Shown here: positions 46,013-58,025 of the stretch, one piece after another
How positions within the stretch are numbered: the first letter of the stretch is position 1
Layout: every line of letters starts with the position of its first letter
Source of the DNA: Argopecten irradians
Taxonomy: Eukaryota > Mollusca > Bivalvia > Pectinida > Pectinidae
Assembly (NCBI RefSeq): GCF_041381155.1
Contig: NC_091142.1
Coordinates: forward strand, 8,108,778 to 8,172,777
Length of the DNA: 64,000 nt
Direction: 5' to 3'
Notes under the pieces: generated by a model
The model's input: the letters and a program-made list of their open reading frames with translations, nothing else
The model's database searches: none
What the model was told of the DNA's origin: nothing
Translations under genes and position numbers: made by a program

Positions 46013-48077
46013 GTACTATTATATTACTTTTCCAATGGATTAATTTTTCTAAATCAATACACAACGTCGACCTCTCTATTGTGACGTCATGATAACGTCG
46101 AGTTTTCGCGCCATATTCGGATTTTTTCTCTACGGTAGTATGAAAAAAAAAACGTAAAAATATTCTGAATGGGTTAGCGCGGTAATGTATTTGAGCATTC
46201 GTATTTTTTACTTGTAGGTATAAAAAACAATTGTTGCTCTTTGCGGTAAAACATAAAGGAATAGATAAATCGCGCTTGTTACATATCATTTTTTAAAGAT
46301 TAAAACCGTAATGTTTAAAACTATGAAAATTCTGGGACATCTATGTATCTCATCCCATGTTTATGATACTTTATGATATATCGCAGTTATATCTTATTTA
46401 AAACTAGTTATGTCAAGAATGGAAAACATTAAAGATAAAACGATAATGCCGGGCAGGAAATTACAAATAACAACAGATCCGTAATTAAAAGAAAAAGTTT
46501 AAATAGATTTGATGACTTTTAATTACTTGAAATTGTTAGTTTGAACTTTATTTTATTTTGATCAATGTATATGTATATTTTATTATATTACAATAGATGT
46601 AAAATCAATTGGAGATGGGAACCAGTGTATGTGACACTATGTTACAGCAAATAATAACTTTAGAACATGATAACAGCTTTCTTACATAATCATTCACACG
46701 CATTAACATTTAATATAGAACAATAAAAAACAGTCAATTAACAGAAAAAAAATAATAGAACAAAAGTTAAACATCATTAAAGTTAAATTGGCGAAGTAAA
46801 TTATAACTTCATTACACGTGTATCTTAACTAGTCAATGGAAGCAAAATTCTAACAGTTTTAATTACATTTTTTGTACATCGTGTTGTACGGCTAAAATAT
46901 TGTTTTATTATCAGCTACAGAAAATGACTCGAAAAAGCAGCATTTCAAAAAAAAAGAACCATTGAAATCAAACGAGTGAAGATAACGTCGGTCGTCTTAT
47001 TTCATCATACCATCTACATTCTACTAAAAACATTTGGATGCAATTGCTGCGTAATAGGGGTCTAAAAAGACCTATTGAGGCGCCGCAGACAATATAAGAG
47101 TTCGAATAAGATATGTCGTTCTGGGAGGAGGAAAGTAAATATTCGGGTTGTAAACAAAGTAATTTCCTCGTCCCAGGTAGACGGATCCCGCGAATGAACA
47201 ACAAAGAGTTGTAATAAATTCAACCTCACATTTATTAAATCATATATAAAATTAATACAAATATGATAAGTTAATGATTTTACAAACAATCGAGTACGTC
47301 AACTAACCTCTCTGGTCGGGGCTTTCCCCAAGAATGTTTGGGGTTACGTCACCCCAATTCGGGGCACCTGATTGGGGCAGAGCTCGGGGCTCTCCTCGGG
47401 GCTACTCGGGACAACCCCTAGCAGACGCTCTAATAATATTTTATAACTTAATAATAAAAATGCTTCCGATATAAATTATCGGCTTTACTAACGTGCCTGG
47501 TGCCGTTGAATAATAAATAAACAATTAAATAAATAAATTTGGAGTTTCCAGTATGGTAAAATTACCTTGTATCTGGAGCTACGAAAATACCAGCTTCACA
47601 GATGGATGGATGGATGGAGGGAAACTCGCGCATCGAGGATCCAGCGTAGCGACGGACCGACCAATGACGTAACGCGACAGAGACAATAACCCATGAGGGC
47701 CTACGTATCTATCTATATATATTTTGTATTACAAATCATAAACAAAGATGTCAGCGCCTAGGAGAGGACGTAGTAAATTACTACTGACAGCATTACTGGA
47801 TACATAGATGTAAATATGTGTTAACGACTATTACGATGATAAGATAAAGTTATCTCAGGTATATTATTCTACTTAATAGAGCCAAAGATTTATAAATAAT
47901 ACATTTAAACGGCAATCGTAACCGACACAGCTGATTGCAATAATCTGACCTAGATAACGCAGATACATATTTTCGTAACACAATAATAATTGTTGTATTA
48001 TTGCATTTTGTATATACGTACATATTAAACTTCATGATTGAACAATCAATAGCTTCTATTCACGTTTTATTGTCAGA

Positions 48078-51000
48078 ATGCATTTTGACGAGGTCATCAC
48101 TGAGCTGGGTGCGTTTGGACCTTACCAGAGACGAGTGTTATTGTTAGTTCTCTACCCCTGTTTCCTGTACTCCATGTATACAATGATCCCTGTCTTTATA
48201 CTCACCGACCACACACATACGTAAGTTACTGCATAGAGGGTAACATTTGCCAGTGCTTTATTTTTGCGGTTTTACTGAAATCCGCGAATTTAAAACACCC
48301 GCGAAATATTTGCTTCCTACATTATCGTACCATCGTCAGTGCTTTGTTTGCTGTGTGCTATATGCAAAATGGCACCGCTCTCAGGCGATGTAGATAATAC
48401 TCAAAATTAATTGGAAGAAAATATTTTTAAATAACATTTACGCTATTAAACTTTATTGATCTATGGATATTGCATGTATAACAATTCAGTTTTAATGCTT
48501 ATTAAACAATCATAACATGTTATCATATTGAAATGTATTTTAATTTGAATAAAAGACATAATAGAAGACATAAACTATTTGCTCCTTTAGAACAACTGTT
48601 CAAAGTTCTTACATTTATTACATTTATTTCATAATTCCAATCATTCAAATATTTTACTTAAAGCATTTTTTCCTTTTTTTTTAATTCAACCTGATAGTTT
48701 GGTAATGGATGTACACGCAATTGATATTTAAGGATTCAGAGCGTATCTTAAATAATCCGCGAAAGTTCACTCAGATTTGTATGCTGTTTTAAGCTTTAAA
48801 AATATATTCAAATTAATCATTATAATCCAGTTTACTAAAGATAATCTTATTCAAATTAAAATTTCATGTTGGGATGGGGTTTTTTTTCTAAGAAATCATT
48901 GCGCCGTCATCACGGTCAATCATAAGCGACGTTACAAACGCCGGCGCCATTTTTTCTTTTATGGATTTATAGAACATCTTGATCCAAATAAAATTGATTA
49001 TTACAATATAGTGATAAAACATGCACCAATCACTATAGAATTATTTCTTATTTCAATTTATCGTAGATGTAACAGCTATGGCAATGCAAGTATTGGCTTG
49101 TCGTCAAACTCGTCCCTTGTCACAGCAAAAGAAATTTGTCATATAGGTTACTATGACAACTTCACCAATTTGACCTCTGAACTTGCTTGTACATCTTGGG
49201 TATTTGACACTGGCGAACTGATAAGTACACCGATATCTGACGTAAGTTTATACTTCATTTTACTTTGTTGTTGAAACAATATCTTTTCACAGTACCAGTA
49301 CTGAATCATATGATGCGTTGGCATATTACAAAGTTAACTGCATTTGCGGGTAGACCTGTATTGAATATGACGTTATGTGTTTGAGAGCGTAACCTTTCAT
49401 ACTTTTCAGAGAAAACAATATAACATTACAATGGATAAAGGAGCTAGTTTCATTTTGCCAACTTAAAATTTCTGATATGATTTATTCTGTAGAGTTACCT
49501 ACCCTATCGGTTGTAACCTCATTTTAACAAGAGAAATATTACATTATGGTCACAAATGCTTGATAGAGAATAACCAATATATCATTTCTCAAAGGTGTAT
49601 TAAAATTGGTCATGATGTCGAAATCGGCATGAATGTACGCTACACTACATAGACTACAATTTCGTCGAGATAGTTTATCTAAAAAGGAAATGTCCATTTC
49701 TACCTTTTGAGAAAATATGTTGTTATATATTGTAAGAATTTATTGATTATAGTCATATATAGTTCCAGCTTGTCTGTGAGAATGCCATCATGAAGTCACA
49801 CATCGGAATGGCCTTTTTCCTAGGAGTAGTGGTCAGCTTCCTATTTGTCGCCGCAGTAGGGGACTCGTAAGTATTAATCAATCTGAAACGCTAAATTTTA
49901 ATCCATTTCATTCACATGACTTTTTATGTAATGTACATGAACCAGTTTATTCCCATTTAAATGTGTTAAAATAATAAGCACAATTTAAGTAGTATGCTGG
50001 TTTTAAGTGAATTTCATTCAAGAATACGCAGGTGCAATTTGAATTAGAAACAAAAAGTATCGAGAATTTTCAAATTATCTTCAATCGCAATCTGATCAGA
50101 ACAGGTACTGCCTGATGCGTTCTACTTTTCATGGTTACTCCTGTATGTTAATTCATTTCAATACAGAATCTGTTGTTATGCTATGTCAGTGGGTGATTAT
50201 AACGAGTGATAGTAACCTCTGGAATATCATGGGAACAGATAAACATATATTCGTTTCTGTATGTATATATGAATATATATTTTTGTTTTTAGGCTCGGTC
50301 GTAAGCCGGTGGCGTGCATTATCATGCTGTTTTTATGTTTCTCCGTCGGTAGTGCATGGGCACCCAATGTCTACGTGTTCGCTGCTCTCAGGTTCCTCAC
50401 TGGAATCGGATGCAACGTCGGTCAGATTAAGATATTAGGTACATAGCAGTTATTACACAAATATTGACCCGATACACATGGATCATCTCTTTTTACATTT
50501 AATTTCATTTCTACTCCCATGTGGGGCAGTTGCCAGGTACTGACCGCTGGCCGGTGGTTTTTCTCCGGGTACTCCGGCTTTCCTCCACCAACAAACCTGG
50601 CACGTCCTTACATGACCCTGGCTGTTAATAGGACGTAAAACTAAACAAACAAACAATCATTTCTACGTAGTTTACAGGGTCTATTACAGAGTATATATAA
50701 AACATATCATTATTTGCATTTGATCTATAATCGAAAAGAAAATCGGTTAGGAAAACTACCAAAACTTACTTATTAATATGATATTTTAGATGTTTAAGCC
50801 ATATTGTATTGTTAGAAACTGAGACAATATTTTTAACTAAATTGGAATAAAGTATGTTGATTGTACATATTAGTTAGCGAAAATGGGAAAAAAAGTTACA
50901 ATGACAAATGACAAATGTTTTTCTTTGTTTAGTTATAGAGATTGTTGGTCCTTCGTGGCGAGCATTTGCTGCCATTCTCCCTGACGTGATATACACGCTT

Positions 51001-54000
51001 GCCGAGTTGACTCTTTGTTGCCTTGCGTTTTTCATCCGGGACTGGAAAACCCTACAGATAGTGGTCTCAGTACCTTCAGTACTTTGCCTTCTTTATCCTT
51101 TGTAAGTGTATCTTTACCAATCGGAACTCCTCGGATGTATAACATACGTAAGAAAATCAAACATGTTTTTCGCCGAAAAACCTAATTACGCCCTAATTAT
51201 AAGTGCGCATAAGATATTTGAAAGTTAATGAAATGTTGAACTTCTATAGTCGTTTGGTGGAAAATGAATGTAATCTTTTCTCCTTCGAGACGGACAACAC
51301 ACGGCATTAATGAACTGACGCATTCGAGGGGTGTTGTCCTGGAAGGCAACCGTTTGTTATGAGAATATCTTTTAATTTCAAAATGGATGCCCTTGTGTCA
51401 CATCTGATATCAATGTACGACAATTACATCCAAGGAGTTCCGATAGGTATCATTAAATCAGGATTCACAATCATTTAAATACATGTACATTTAAGGATCA
51501 ACAAAAAATCTGAGTGTACTCTAAATAACCGCGAAGCGGTTTATGATGAGAGTACACTCAGATTTTTGTGTTATATATCCATAACATAAAAAATCTATTC
51601 AAATTAATCCTTATAATTCAATTTACTAAAAATAATCTCTTCAATACTCAAAATTCATTTTGGTACTTTTTTGTCTATGAAATCATTACGCCGTTATCTC
51701 AGCCAATCAGAAGCAACGTCACAAACGACGACGCCATTTTTTCCTTTATGGGCTGATAAAGTAAATTTTCAAGCCAATGAAAATACTCGTAACAAGCAAA
51801 ATTGAATTATTTTCGTTTAACGACTTTTTTTTTCTAGGTAATAACATTGAGAAAATCAATTTATAATCATTAATTGCCTTTTCGCACTTTCAGACTTCAT
51901 TGGAATAGAAACACAATAAAACGATACAAAAGTGTTGAAAAGTTATATAATACAAGGGAAGTAACTCCTTTAACTTTAAAGCAAATATAAGCATTTGTAT
52001 CCTTCAATATCGATAAAATGGCGGAAATCCTATTGATATAACATATTGTGAGATTTTGTTTATTTGCTTTCAGGAATATAAAAAAAATCTGATATTAATT
52101 TATTTTGTTTGATATACCGATAATAAAAAATTAAAAATGAATATAGAAAGGTTTTTCAAATACTTTTATTTTTAAATTCTATTTCTTTTTCAGAGTGCTT
52201 CCAGAATCAGTCAGATGGCTACATGCTAAAGGAAAGGATGGTAAAACTATGAACTCTCTAAGACGGATGTCTCGTTCGAACAGCACGACTCTCCCAGATG
52301 CCCTACAGATAACAAAGGAACTCAAGCCTCCCAGCGTCATGTCGGAATTAAAGCCGTTGTTCCAATCTCGTAGGCTTCTCGTCCGCTGGATAGTGAATAC
52401 ATACACTTGGTAAAATAGTTCCAGAAACTTCTGCAAATTTGTATGACGTAGAACATGGTATTGGTAGATTATTAGCAACGTCATCGAATCTTGTGTACAC
52501 GTATAACAGATTTGTATCAGATAGTTTTGGAGTCTTCATAAAGAAACGTTTTTGCACACGATGTTATGTGTGCTATCAAATAAAAATATAGCAATATACC
52601 GTGTTCGCCGTAATGAGCGCCCAGGAGCTTAAATATTTTAACAAAGGGAAGCTTATAAGGAAAACAAAATTAATTTTGTGGATGAAAATAATCTAAAATA
52701 AGTCAACTCTTTCTGTACCCATGGCACATTAATATAATCTATCACAGTAAACAAGCATCATTATGCCGGGATTTGCAGGTGAAAGACTTTCTTCAGAAAT
52801 AGAGGGGGCGCTTATAGGGAGATGGGCTCTAATTACGACGAATATGGTAGTTGATATAACAATATTTCTTTTGTTTTGATTTGAAGCAAATACTCTTATC
52901 TACGCAGAACGGTTAAAAACCCACAGCTATTTCCCTAATCGACATCGATGTAAAACAAATCCAATGGTAAATGTAAAGGAAACTGTTTTAAAATGCAATG
53001 CGTCTATTCCACCTCCATTAGGTTTGTGTGTGGCTTCCTCTTCGCCGGACTGTCCTTGAATCTTGGGACTCTCGGAGGAAATGTCTATCTCAACTTTTCC
53101 ATATGTGTCCTAACGGAACTCGCATCACAGATGGGATGTCTTTGTCTTAGTAATAGACTGAGGCGTAAAGCGGTCATCGTATTCTTTTTCGCTATTTGCA
53201 GTATCTTGTGTTTCATCCTTATATTCACAACGCTCTATTTGGATACAGGTAAGTAATTATCAATAAAAATTATCTGCCAACAGATAGTATAAAAATTATG
53301 TTTATACTGAACACCAACATTCGTTTGCGTGCGATCTAAAAAAAATTGCAAAAGTTTTTGACAAATGATATATACATGATCTATATGAGGTAGTCCAAGG
53401 GTGTAGAGATCGTATTTGATCGGAACCTCTGGAGTATGGAGGATGGTCATTTCCATGAAGCTGCTTAAAATTGTTTCGTCGAAAATTGAACATTTTTGTT
53501 TTCTTTCACGACACTTTTTCAAATTCATAAAAGTATGTTTGAGTGTTATGATTATGTATTGACATTCTTGTAATAATAATTCTGGTTTCTTTTTATAGTA
53601 AAATGGTATTGGCTCCTGGCTGTTGCGACGATATTAATAAGGATCTGTATCTCGGATGCTTCCACCATCCTCTTCACATACACTAGTGAACTTTTTCCTA
53701 CCTCCATCAGGAGCTTCTTCATCTCTGCAGCAAATGTCTCGTACATGTCGGGGGGCATGATCGCCCCTTACATAGCTTACATGGTGAGCATTGTTTCTTT
53801 ATGCACATAACTTTTCTTTGTTTTCATACTAAATCCGACTTTCTGATTGGCGGATTAATTTTTTCTTTATATTTCTGAAATGATAAAAATCCGAGAATGA
53901 CGGGAATCTCGACGTTATGGTGATATTACGATATATTGACGTTACGTATTGTTTGAAAATAAATAATCTTTTTGAAAATTAATGGAGTCGTACTTTACAT

Positions 54001-54457
54001 AGTTTGTTATTTTATTAAGTTGTCTGAAATATTAATAATAAGCATTGATGTCACTATTCTTATAAATTTCATCCTAACAACGGATTATTACTGTTTGCAA
54101 TCACGTTTGCGAAATGTGGTAATTCGGATTGCCGAAAAACTGGTATTAGTTTCACTGAAACAAGCAACATTAACGCTTCTTGTCACATGAAAGCACGATT
54201 ATTTTACATGTAAATAAATTACCATTTTATGATGTGTTTTTTTTTAAAATTATTTTCAGAACGAGACTGTGGATGTCAGTTACAGGGCAGCCTTACCTGC
54301 TATTGTATACGCATCTGTTTCTATATCTGGTGGCTTATTGAACTTAAATCTTCCAGAAACTTTGAACAAACCAATGCCTCAAGTAATGACAGATCTTACT
54401 AATGAAGCGGATAATAAAACTGATAATAATGATCCTGTCTGGTCAACAAAACTTTAG
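48078..54457 (+). CDS. SLC22-family organic ion transporter
   Basis: Twelve-helix major-facilitator carrier of the SLC22 (organic cation/anion) type at the plasma membrane; the substrate cannot be told. Exons: 48078-48220, 49067-49241, 49769-49866, 50293-50438, 50933-51101, 52194-52409, 53022-53248, 53599-53783, 54260-54457 (stop). The phases chain to 1557 bp, 518 aa, normal for the family. TM1 follows [13 protein letters not shown]. The large extracellular loop 1 in exon 2 has four cysteines' worth of spacing typical of the family and N-glycosylation sequons (NASI, NSSL, NFTN, NLTS), then SWVFDTGE. The MFS signature after TM2-3 is GDSLGRKP, with LPESVRWL in exon 6, the long SLC22 loop, [15 protein letters not shown] in exon 7, ELFPTSIRS in exon 8 and LPETL in exon 9. 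Start: ATG 48078 preceded by A at -3. Introns hold several MITEs and a SINE fragment. Confidence 0.94.
48721..48985 (+). repeat. Dispersed repeat, SLC22 intron 1
   Basis: It shares with 51494-51760 a colinear run: a foldback centred on 'ccgcgaa', then 'tattcaaattaatc', 'cagtttactaaa', 'gaaatcattgcgccg', 'acggtcaatcataagc' and 'cgccattttttc'. It is probably a MITE with one palindromic end. The 165-codon frame that starts here crosses into exon 2 and is not the exon's true start. Confidence 0.6.
49319..49420 (+). mobile_element. Partial TTTGCATATT-family MITE, SLC22 intron 2
   Basis: GGCATATTACAAAGTTAACTG, 'tttgcgggtag' and 'gagagcgtaacctttcatac' match the left part of 57639-57809. The right half is missing. 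Confidence 0.55.
50512..50668 (+). mobile_element. 5'-truncated SINE, SLC22 intron 4
   Basis: The core ('ggggcagttgccaggtact', 'gggtactccggctttcctcc') and tail ending in AAACAAACAAACAA match 29121-29345. The tRNA head is missing. The core is less mutated than in the other copies. Confidence 0.75.
51494..51760 (+). repeat. Dispersed repeat with a 20-bp perfect hairpin, SLC22 intron 5
   Basis: Arms at 51502-51522 and 51549-51568 (AATCTGAGTGTACTCT and its complement) are perfect apart from one extra A. The loop contains a second small hairpin (ACCGC...GCGGT). The sequence after it matches 48777-48985. Confidence 0.7.
52597..52849 (+). mobile_element. MITE in SLC22 intron 6
   Basis: The left end TACCGTGTTCGCCGTAATGA resembles the complement of the right end (TACCATATTCGTCGTAATTA). 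It is about 253 bp with imperfect TIRs. A fragment of its right part ('ttatagggagatgggc') recurs at about 54812-54830. Confidence 0.65.
53388..53455 (+). mobile_element. Terminal fragment of the MULE-like MITE
   Basis: ATGAGGTAGTCCAAGGGTGT through 'gatcggaacctctggagtatggaggatgg' is the right TIR of the 7237-7554 family standing alone in SLC22 intron 7. Confidence 0.7.
53811..53950 (+). repeat. Dispersed repeat copy 2
   Basis: TTTCTTTGTTTTCATACTAA, 'gactttctgattggcggatt' and a 'gacgttatggtgatatta' segment correspond to 17617-17740. It lies in SLC22 intron 8. Confidence 0.5.
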
Positions 54458-55239
54458 GCGTTTTAATTAATTTTAAAAGAAAAAAACAATAATGTCGTTT
54501 GGTTGTTTATTTAACTGTATAATATAAAATATTCATTGCGTAGCGATTTACGTTATTCTCATGGTTGCTGCGAGACCAAAATTATAAATATAACGACCTA
54601 TGTTTTCATATAATTGTCACAAAAACTACAAACCATGAAACATATTTCATCCTACATTTGTATACATTAACTCACTTCCGGAACATCTTGGCAACCATGC
54701 TGAGCTCAAGCGGGCAGAACCAGTTTGTTAGTCACGGTCCACTTATGGTAACTTGCCTGTTGGGATGTTACAAGCGTGTAAAGACTCTATAATGGGGTTG
54801 TAAACTACCGTTATAGGGAGATGGGCCCAGTTAAGGTGAATGTTTCCAATGTGTCAACGCGAAATGTCACCCGAGGTGTCGAAGTATGACCAATGAACTA
54901 GTCAAAAACTTTAAATTATATCTCTCATTGGCGTAATCTGGACAGGACAGGCTGTCCATGCCACAATCACCATTGAATTCAGGTGAAAATCGCACTTTTG
55001 CATACTGATTAGCGCTGTAAATTCACGGGGTCATAATTTCGCGGTTAGAAGAGTATACCAATTTGCGGAGTTTACATTTCGCGGTTCACTAATAACTGTA
55101 ACTCTTTTAACTAATGTTCTTAGGTATTTCATTGGATTTCTGGATATTTCGCTGTTTAAAATTTGTGAATTTATGTGTAAACGCGGGAATAAAGCGAGAA
55201 TACCACCCGCGTAATTTACTCGCTTAGCAGTATATGGTG

Positions 55240-56030
55240 TTTTTTTTAAGTTTTACGGCCCATCGACAACTAAGATCATTTAGGGCCAGACTACAAGGTA
55301 GGCATTAGTATTAGGATATAAATAAGGACTGTATCTAAAAAATTGTTATGTCTGTTTGAGTTTTACTACCCATCGACAACTAAGGTCATTTAGGGCCAAA
55401 CCACAAGGCAGACATTAGTATTAGGATATAAACAAGGACTGTATCTAAAAGATTCGGATAAGATGAAACGATGAGTGTAATGTTGATATGAATATAAGAT
55501 ACGATGAGAAAACGTTCAAATTTTGTTTAAAATGCCGATCTCTTTGAGATAGTTGAAAATACGATTATGTCTCACGGCGTGGAACAAAGTGTCGGAGACA
55601 TTATAATACTTATCTCGTATGTGTTTAAAATCAATACAATGCAATAAAACATGCTCCACTGTAAGAGGAGAATCACATGCATGGCATGTAGGAGGATCCT
55701 CCCCTCTCAATAGATAGGAATGTGTAAAATATGTGTGTCAACTTCGGAGCCGAGAGAGAACAACTGCCTCTCTGCGGTCTCTCCGACTGGAAAGTGTAGG
55801 TTGTATTTTTAAAAACACTTTATTGTTTGTCTCGTTAGACCACCTTTGTTGCCAATGATGTTTAATGGCTGACTGAATTGAAGGTTTGATGTCAGTGTAG
55901 GGTAGTTTCAAATTTGTTTGTGCTAGGCGAAGAGCAGTCTTAGCTGCTTTATCGGTCTTTCCTCTTCGATCCCGTATCCACATGGCTGGGAATCCCGAGA
56001 TAAGTAATTTGAATTTTAGAAGACAATCGA
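55240..56030 (-). mobile_element. 3' end of an I/Jockey-group LINE with RNase H
   Basis: 5'-truncated copy read on the minus strand. It begins with the RNase H end motif IPSHV, which is one frame away from the following KTDKAAKTALRLAQTNLK, so a frameshift separates them. Next comes the tail of the polyprotein (TLSSRRDRREAVVLSRLR) and, after a short out-of-frame stretch, a zinc-knuckle-like CHACDSPLTVEHVLLHC. The 3' UTR carries a ~110-bp tandem duplication (55249-55455). A run of eight A at the minus-strand end (55247-55240) marks the 3' terminus. RNase H plus this Cys/His tail is typical of I/Jockey-group LINEs; the exact clade is not certain. Confidence 0.8.
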
Positions 56031-57479
56031 AATGTTCGGATCAAAAGATTTTGGATTAATGTGTTCGCAGTATATGCGCATGGGTACTCACCCTTCTTTA
56101 CCTTTAGTATCCTCACATATTTGAAAGGCTTCGCCAGAAACTTAGTATTTACACACATTCTTCGGAGGATTCTTTCATGAATCGTAGCTTATAGTAACGA
56201 ACACTAGTTTAGTTCTATTAATAATATCATTGTAATTTATTCAGAAAAGCCTTATCTGTAAGATAATAAATGCCAGAACTTATCGTATTGAAATGTCGAG
56301 CTCGAAGAATTCCATCAGTTATAATAAATCATTCAAGCATGAACCGAACAGTTACAGACGTATCGAATATCTATTTATATTTCATCGATATCAATTATTC
56401 AAATGCGAACAAAACAACATTTTACATTTAGTATTTATTATTTTAATAGTTATAGTCAATGCACACGGTCAAATCAAGAGGCCACTTAGTTGTCTCAAAC
56501 TCATTATCAATTTTTTGCTGTGTTACAAGTACTTTCACAATAAAGGAGGTTCTTTTTTGAAAATGTAACAATTAACGTAGACCGCCCCTTCTGTGACGTC
56601 ATACGTTTGTTACGTCGCTATCCGAATCCCGGCAAACGTATTTTATTTCTCCGTACCCATCTATTACAACTCGCTTCTGGAATCGGCATTCGAGCAAGTA
56701 TTTCGTCTAGAACCTTTTCGAGTGTTTACTTGAAGTGTATCAATCTAAAGGTGTGTCAATCGCTAAAAACTAACAAGGGTATATGAATAACATAAAACGT
56801 TGAAAAGTGCTACAGATTCGCCTATTTTTTTAACATTTTCAGACCAAAATTTAAGGGGTTGTAGGAAGCAAATCGGTCATAATTTGAAAAATACTTTTTA
56901 TTGGCTTTTCGTATTGCAAATAAGCCAATCTTCATGGAAATTCTAAAAAAAATCGATTTTTCTTGAGATCATTTTTTCAGAAAAAAAGAAAACATTACTA
57001 TTTTTTATGCAATCTTTCACTAAAATTGGGTCCGGACTTAATTTTAAAATAACGGTATTTCGTTTTATTGTGGAAAACCCAGGATATAGTTATGAGTTCT
57101 ATATCACCTACTGAAGGTATGAACATGTTACAGGTATATTATTTATATGTTAGGATGCTACAGGAGGAATATTATCTATTTTAAAATCCTTAAAATCCGG
57201 ATTATTTTTGTACATATCTGTGTTACAAAAACTTTGACATGATTTTAATGCGGTTTTTGTGGAGGGTATCCCTAAAATCTTTTTGAACGAAAATGAGGAA
57301 ACAATTAAAAACATACATAGAATATCTAATGCAGGGGTTTTCACATTGTGTAAAATCTGGGCTTTTTTAAAACTTATTTTGTTAAACATTAATTTTTTGT
57401 CTGAAAATATTTCTACCTTTTAAGGCATATATTAATTAAATGATGCATTTATGTGTAGAATATTTGTGATATAGATTAT

Positions 57480-57570
57480 AGAGAGAGGGGGAAGAGAGAG
57501 AGAGAGAAGAGGGAGAGAGAGAGAGAGAGAGAGAAGAGGGAAAGAGAGAGAGAGAGGGAGAGAGGAGTAG
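57480..57570 (+). repeat. GA-rich microsatellite
   Basis: An interrupted (GA)n and GGGAGA tract. The Ser/Leu-rich minus-strand frames across it are low-complexity artefacts. Confidence 0.9.
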
Positions 57571-57638
57571 TGGAGAGGACAACACCAGTACATCAATTGT
57601 GTATGAACATTTACTATCAGATAAAAAATTATTCCGTC

Positions 57639-57809
57639 TTTGCATATTACAGAGTTAGCTCCCTTGCAGGTAGTTATCCATTCTGAAGTCATTATATTGG
57701 GAGCAAAATTCACGTTGTTTTCTATGAAAAGTATGACGTTACGCTTGCAAACACATGACGTCACAATTAATATTTACCTTGAAGGGCAGATAACTCTGTT
57801 ATATGCAAA
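57639..57809 (+). mobile_element. Palindromic MITE (TTTGCATATT family), intact copy
   Basis: It starts TTTGCATATTACAGAGTTAG and ends as the near-complement (...TCTGTTATATGCAAA). It matches 23677-23846 along its length, including 'aattcacgttgttttc' and 'acgcttgcaaacacatgacg'. Confidence 0.85.
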
Positions 57810-57984
57810 TAGAAAATAAAATAGAATCGAGTCTTACTATAATCACTATCAGAAGTAACACGAACGCACTCCCCATACAACTCGTCACATAGAAGTTAAA
57901 TCGATCTGCTGCAAACGCCGTTGGACGCTTCTCTTATCGTAGTATATAGCAGAACATAAATAATCTTAATCTTTATTTGATAGC

Positions 57985-58025
57985 AGCGCGGCATAAAAGA
58001 TCCGACGACAAAGTGAATCGATCGG
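57985..58025 (+). promoter_or_regulatory. Possible 5' UTR exon end of the P450 gene
   Basis: A GATCG|GTGAGT-type donor follows 58025, and 'gcataaaag' at 57991 is weakly TATA-like. A matching acceptor (ATTGCAG, exon from 59545) lies eight bases before the P450 ATG, so a 5' UTR intron of about 1.5 kb is plausible. This is inference; the transcription start is not known. Confidence 0.3.

Larger units (their letters stand above)
32906..48077. other. 15-kb gene-poor region
   Basis: No exon with recognisable protein character was found on either strand. The region includes the probable TLCD3 3' UTR at its left edge, then minisatellites (33855-34382, 40600-41345), MITEs (33230, 34665, 35874, 36486, 45647), a tandem 1.1-kb duplication (to 43476) and inverted repeats near 44.1-44.4 and 45.4-45.5 kb. 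38000-40500 and 46020-48077 are AT-rich single-copy-looking sequence, apart from a GC-rich 'cggggc' patch at 47310-47420 and a GATG run near 47605. Confidence 0.65.

Noticed and set aside
45948-47289. Minus-strand frames of 75-113 codons as genes
   Set aside because: One overlaps the TTAA MITE end and the others show no motif, splice context or protein-like composition.
47310-47420. GC-rich 'cggggc' patch as a regulatory island
   Set aside because: It is a short run of related GGGGC/GCCCC words, more like a degenerate repeat, with no gene start nearby.
48777-49274. 165-codon frame as the true SLC22 N-terminus
   Set aside because: Its first two thirds are a dispersed repeat. The SLC22 exon begins at 49067 after an acceptor and joins in phase to exon 1 at 48220.
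57432-57764. Ser/Leu-rich minus-strand frames
   Set aside because: Low-complexity translation of a GA microsatellite.
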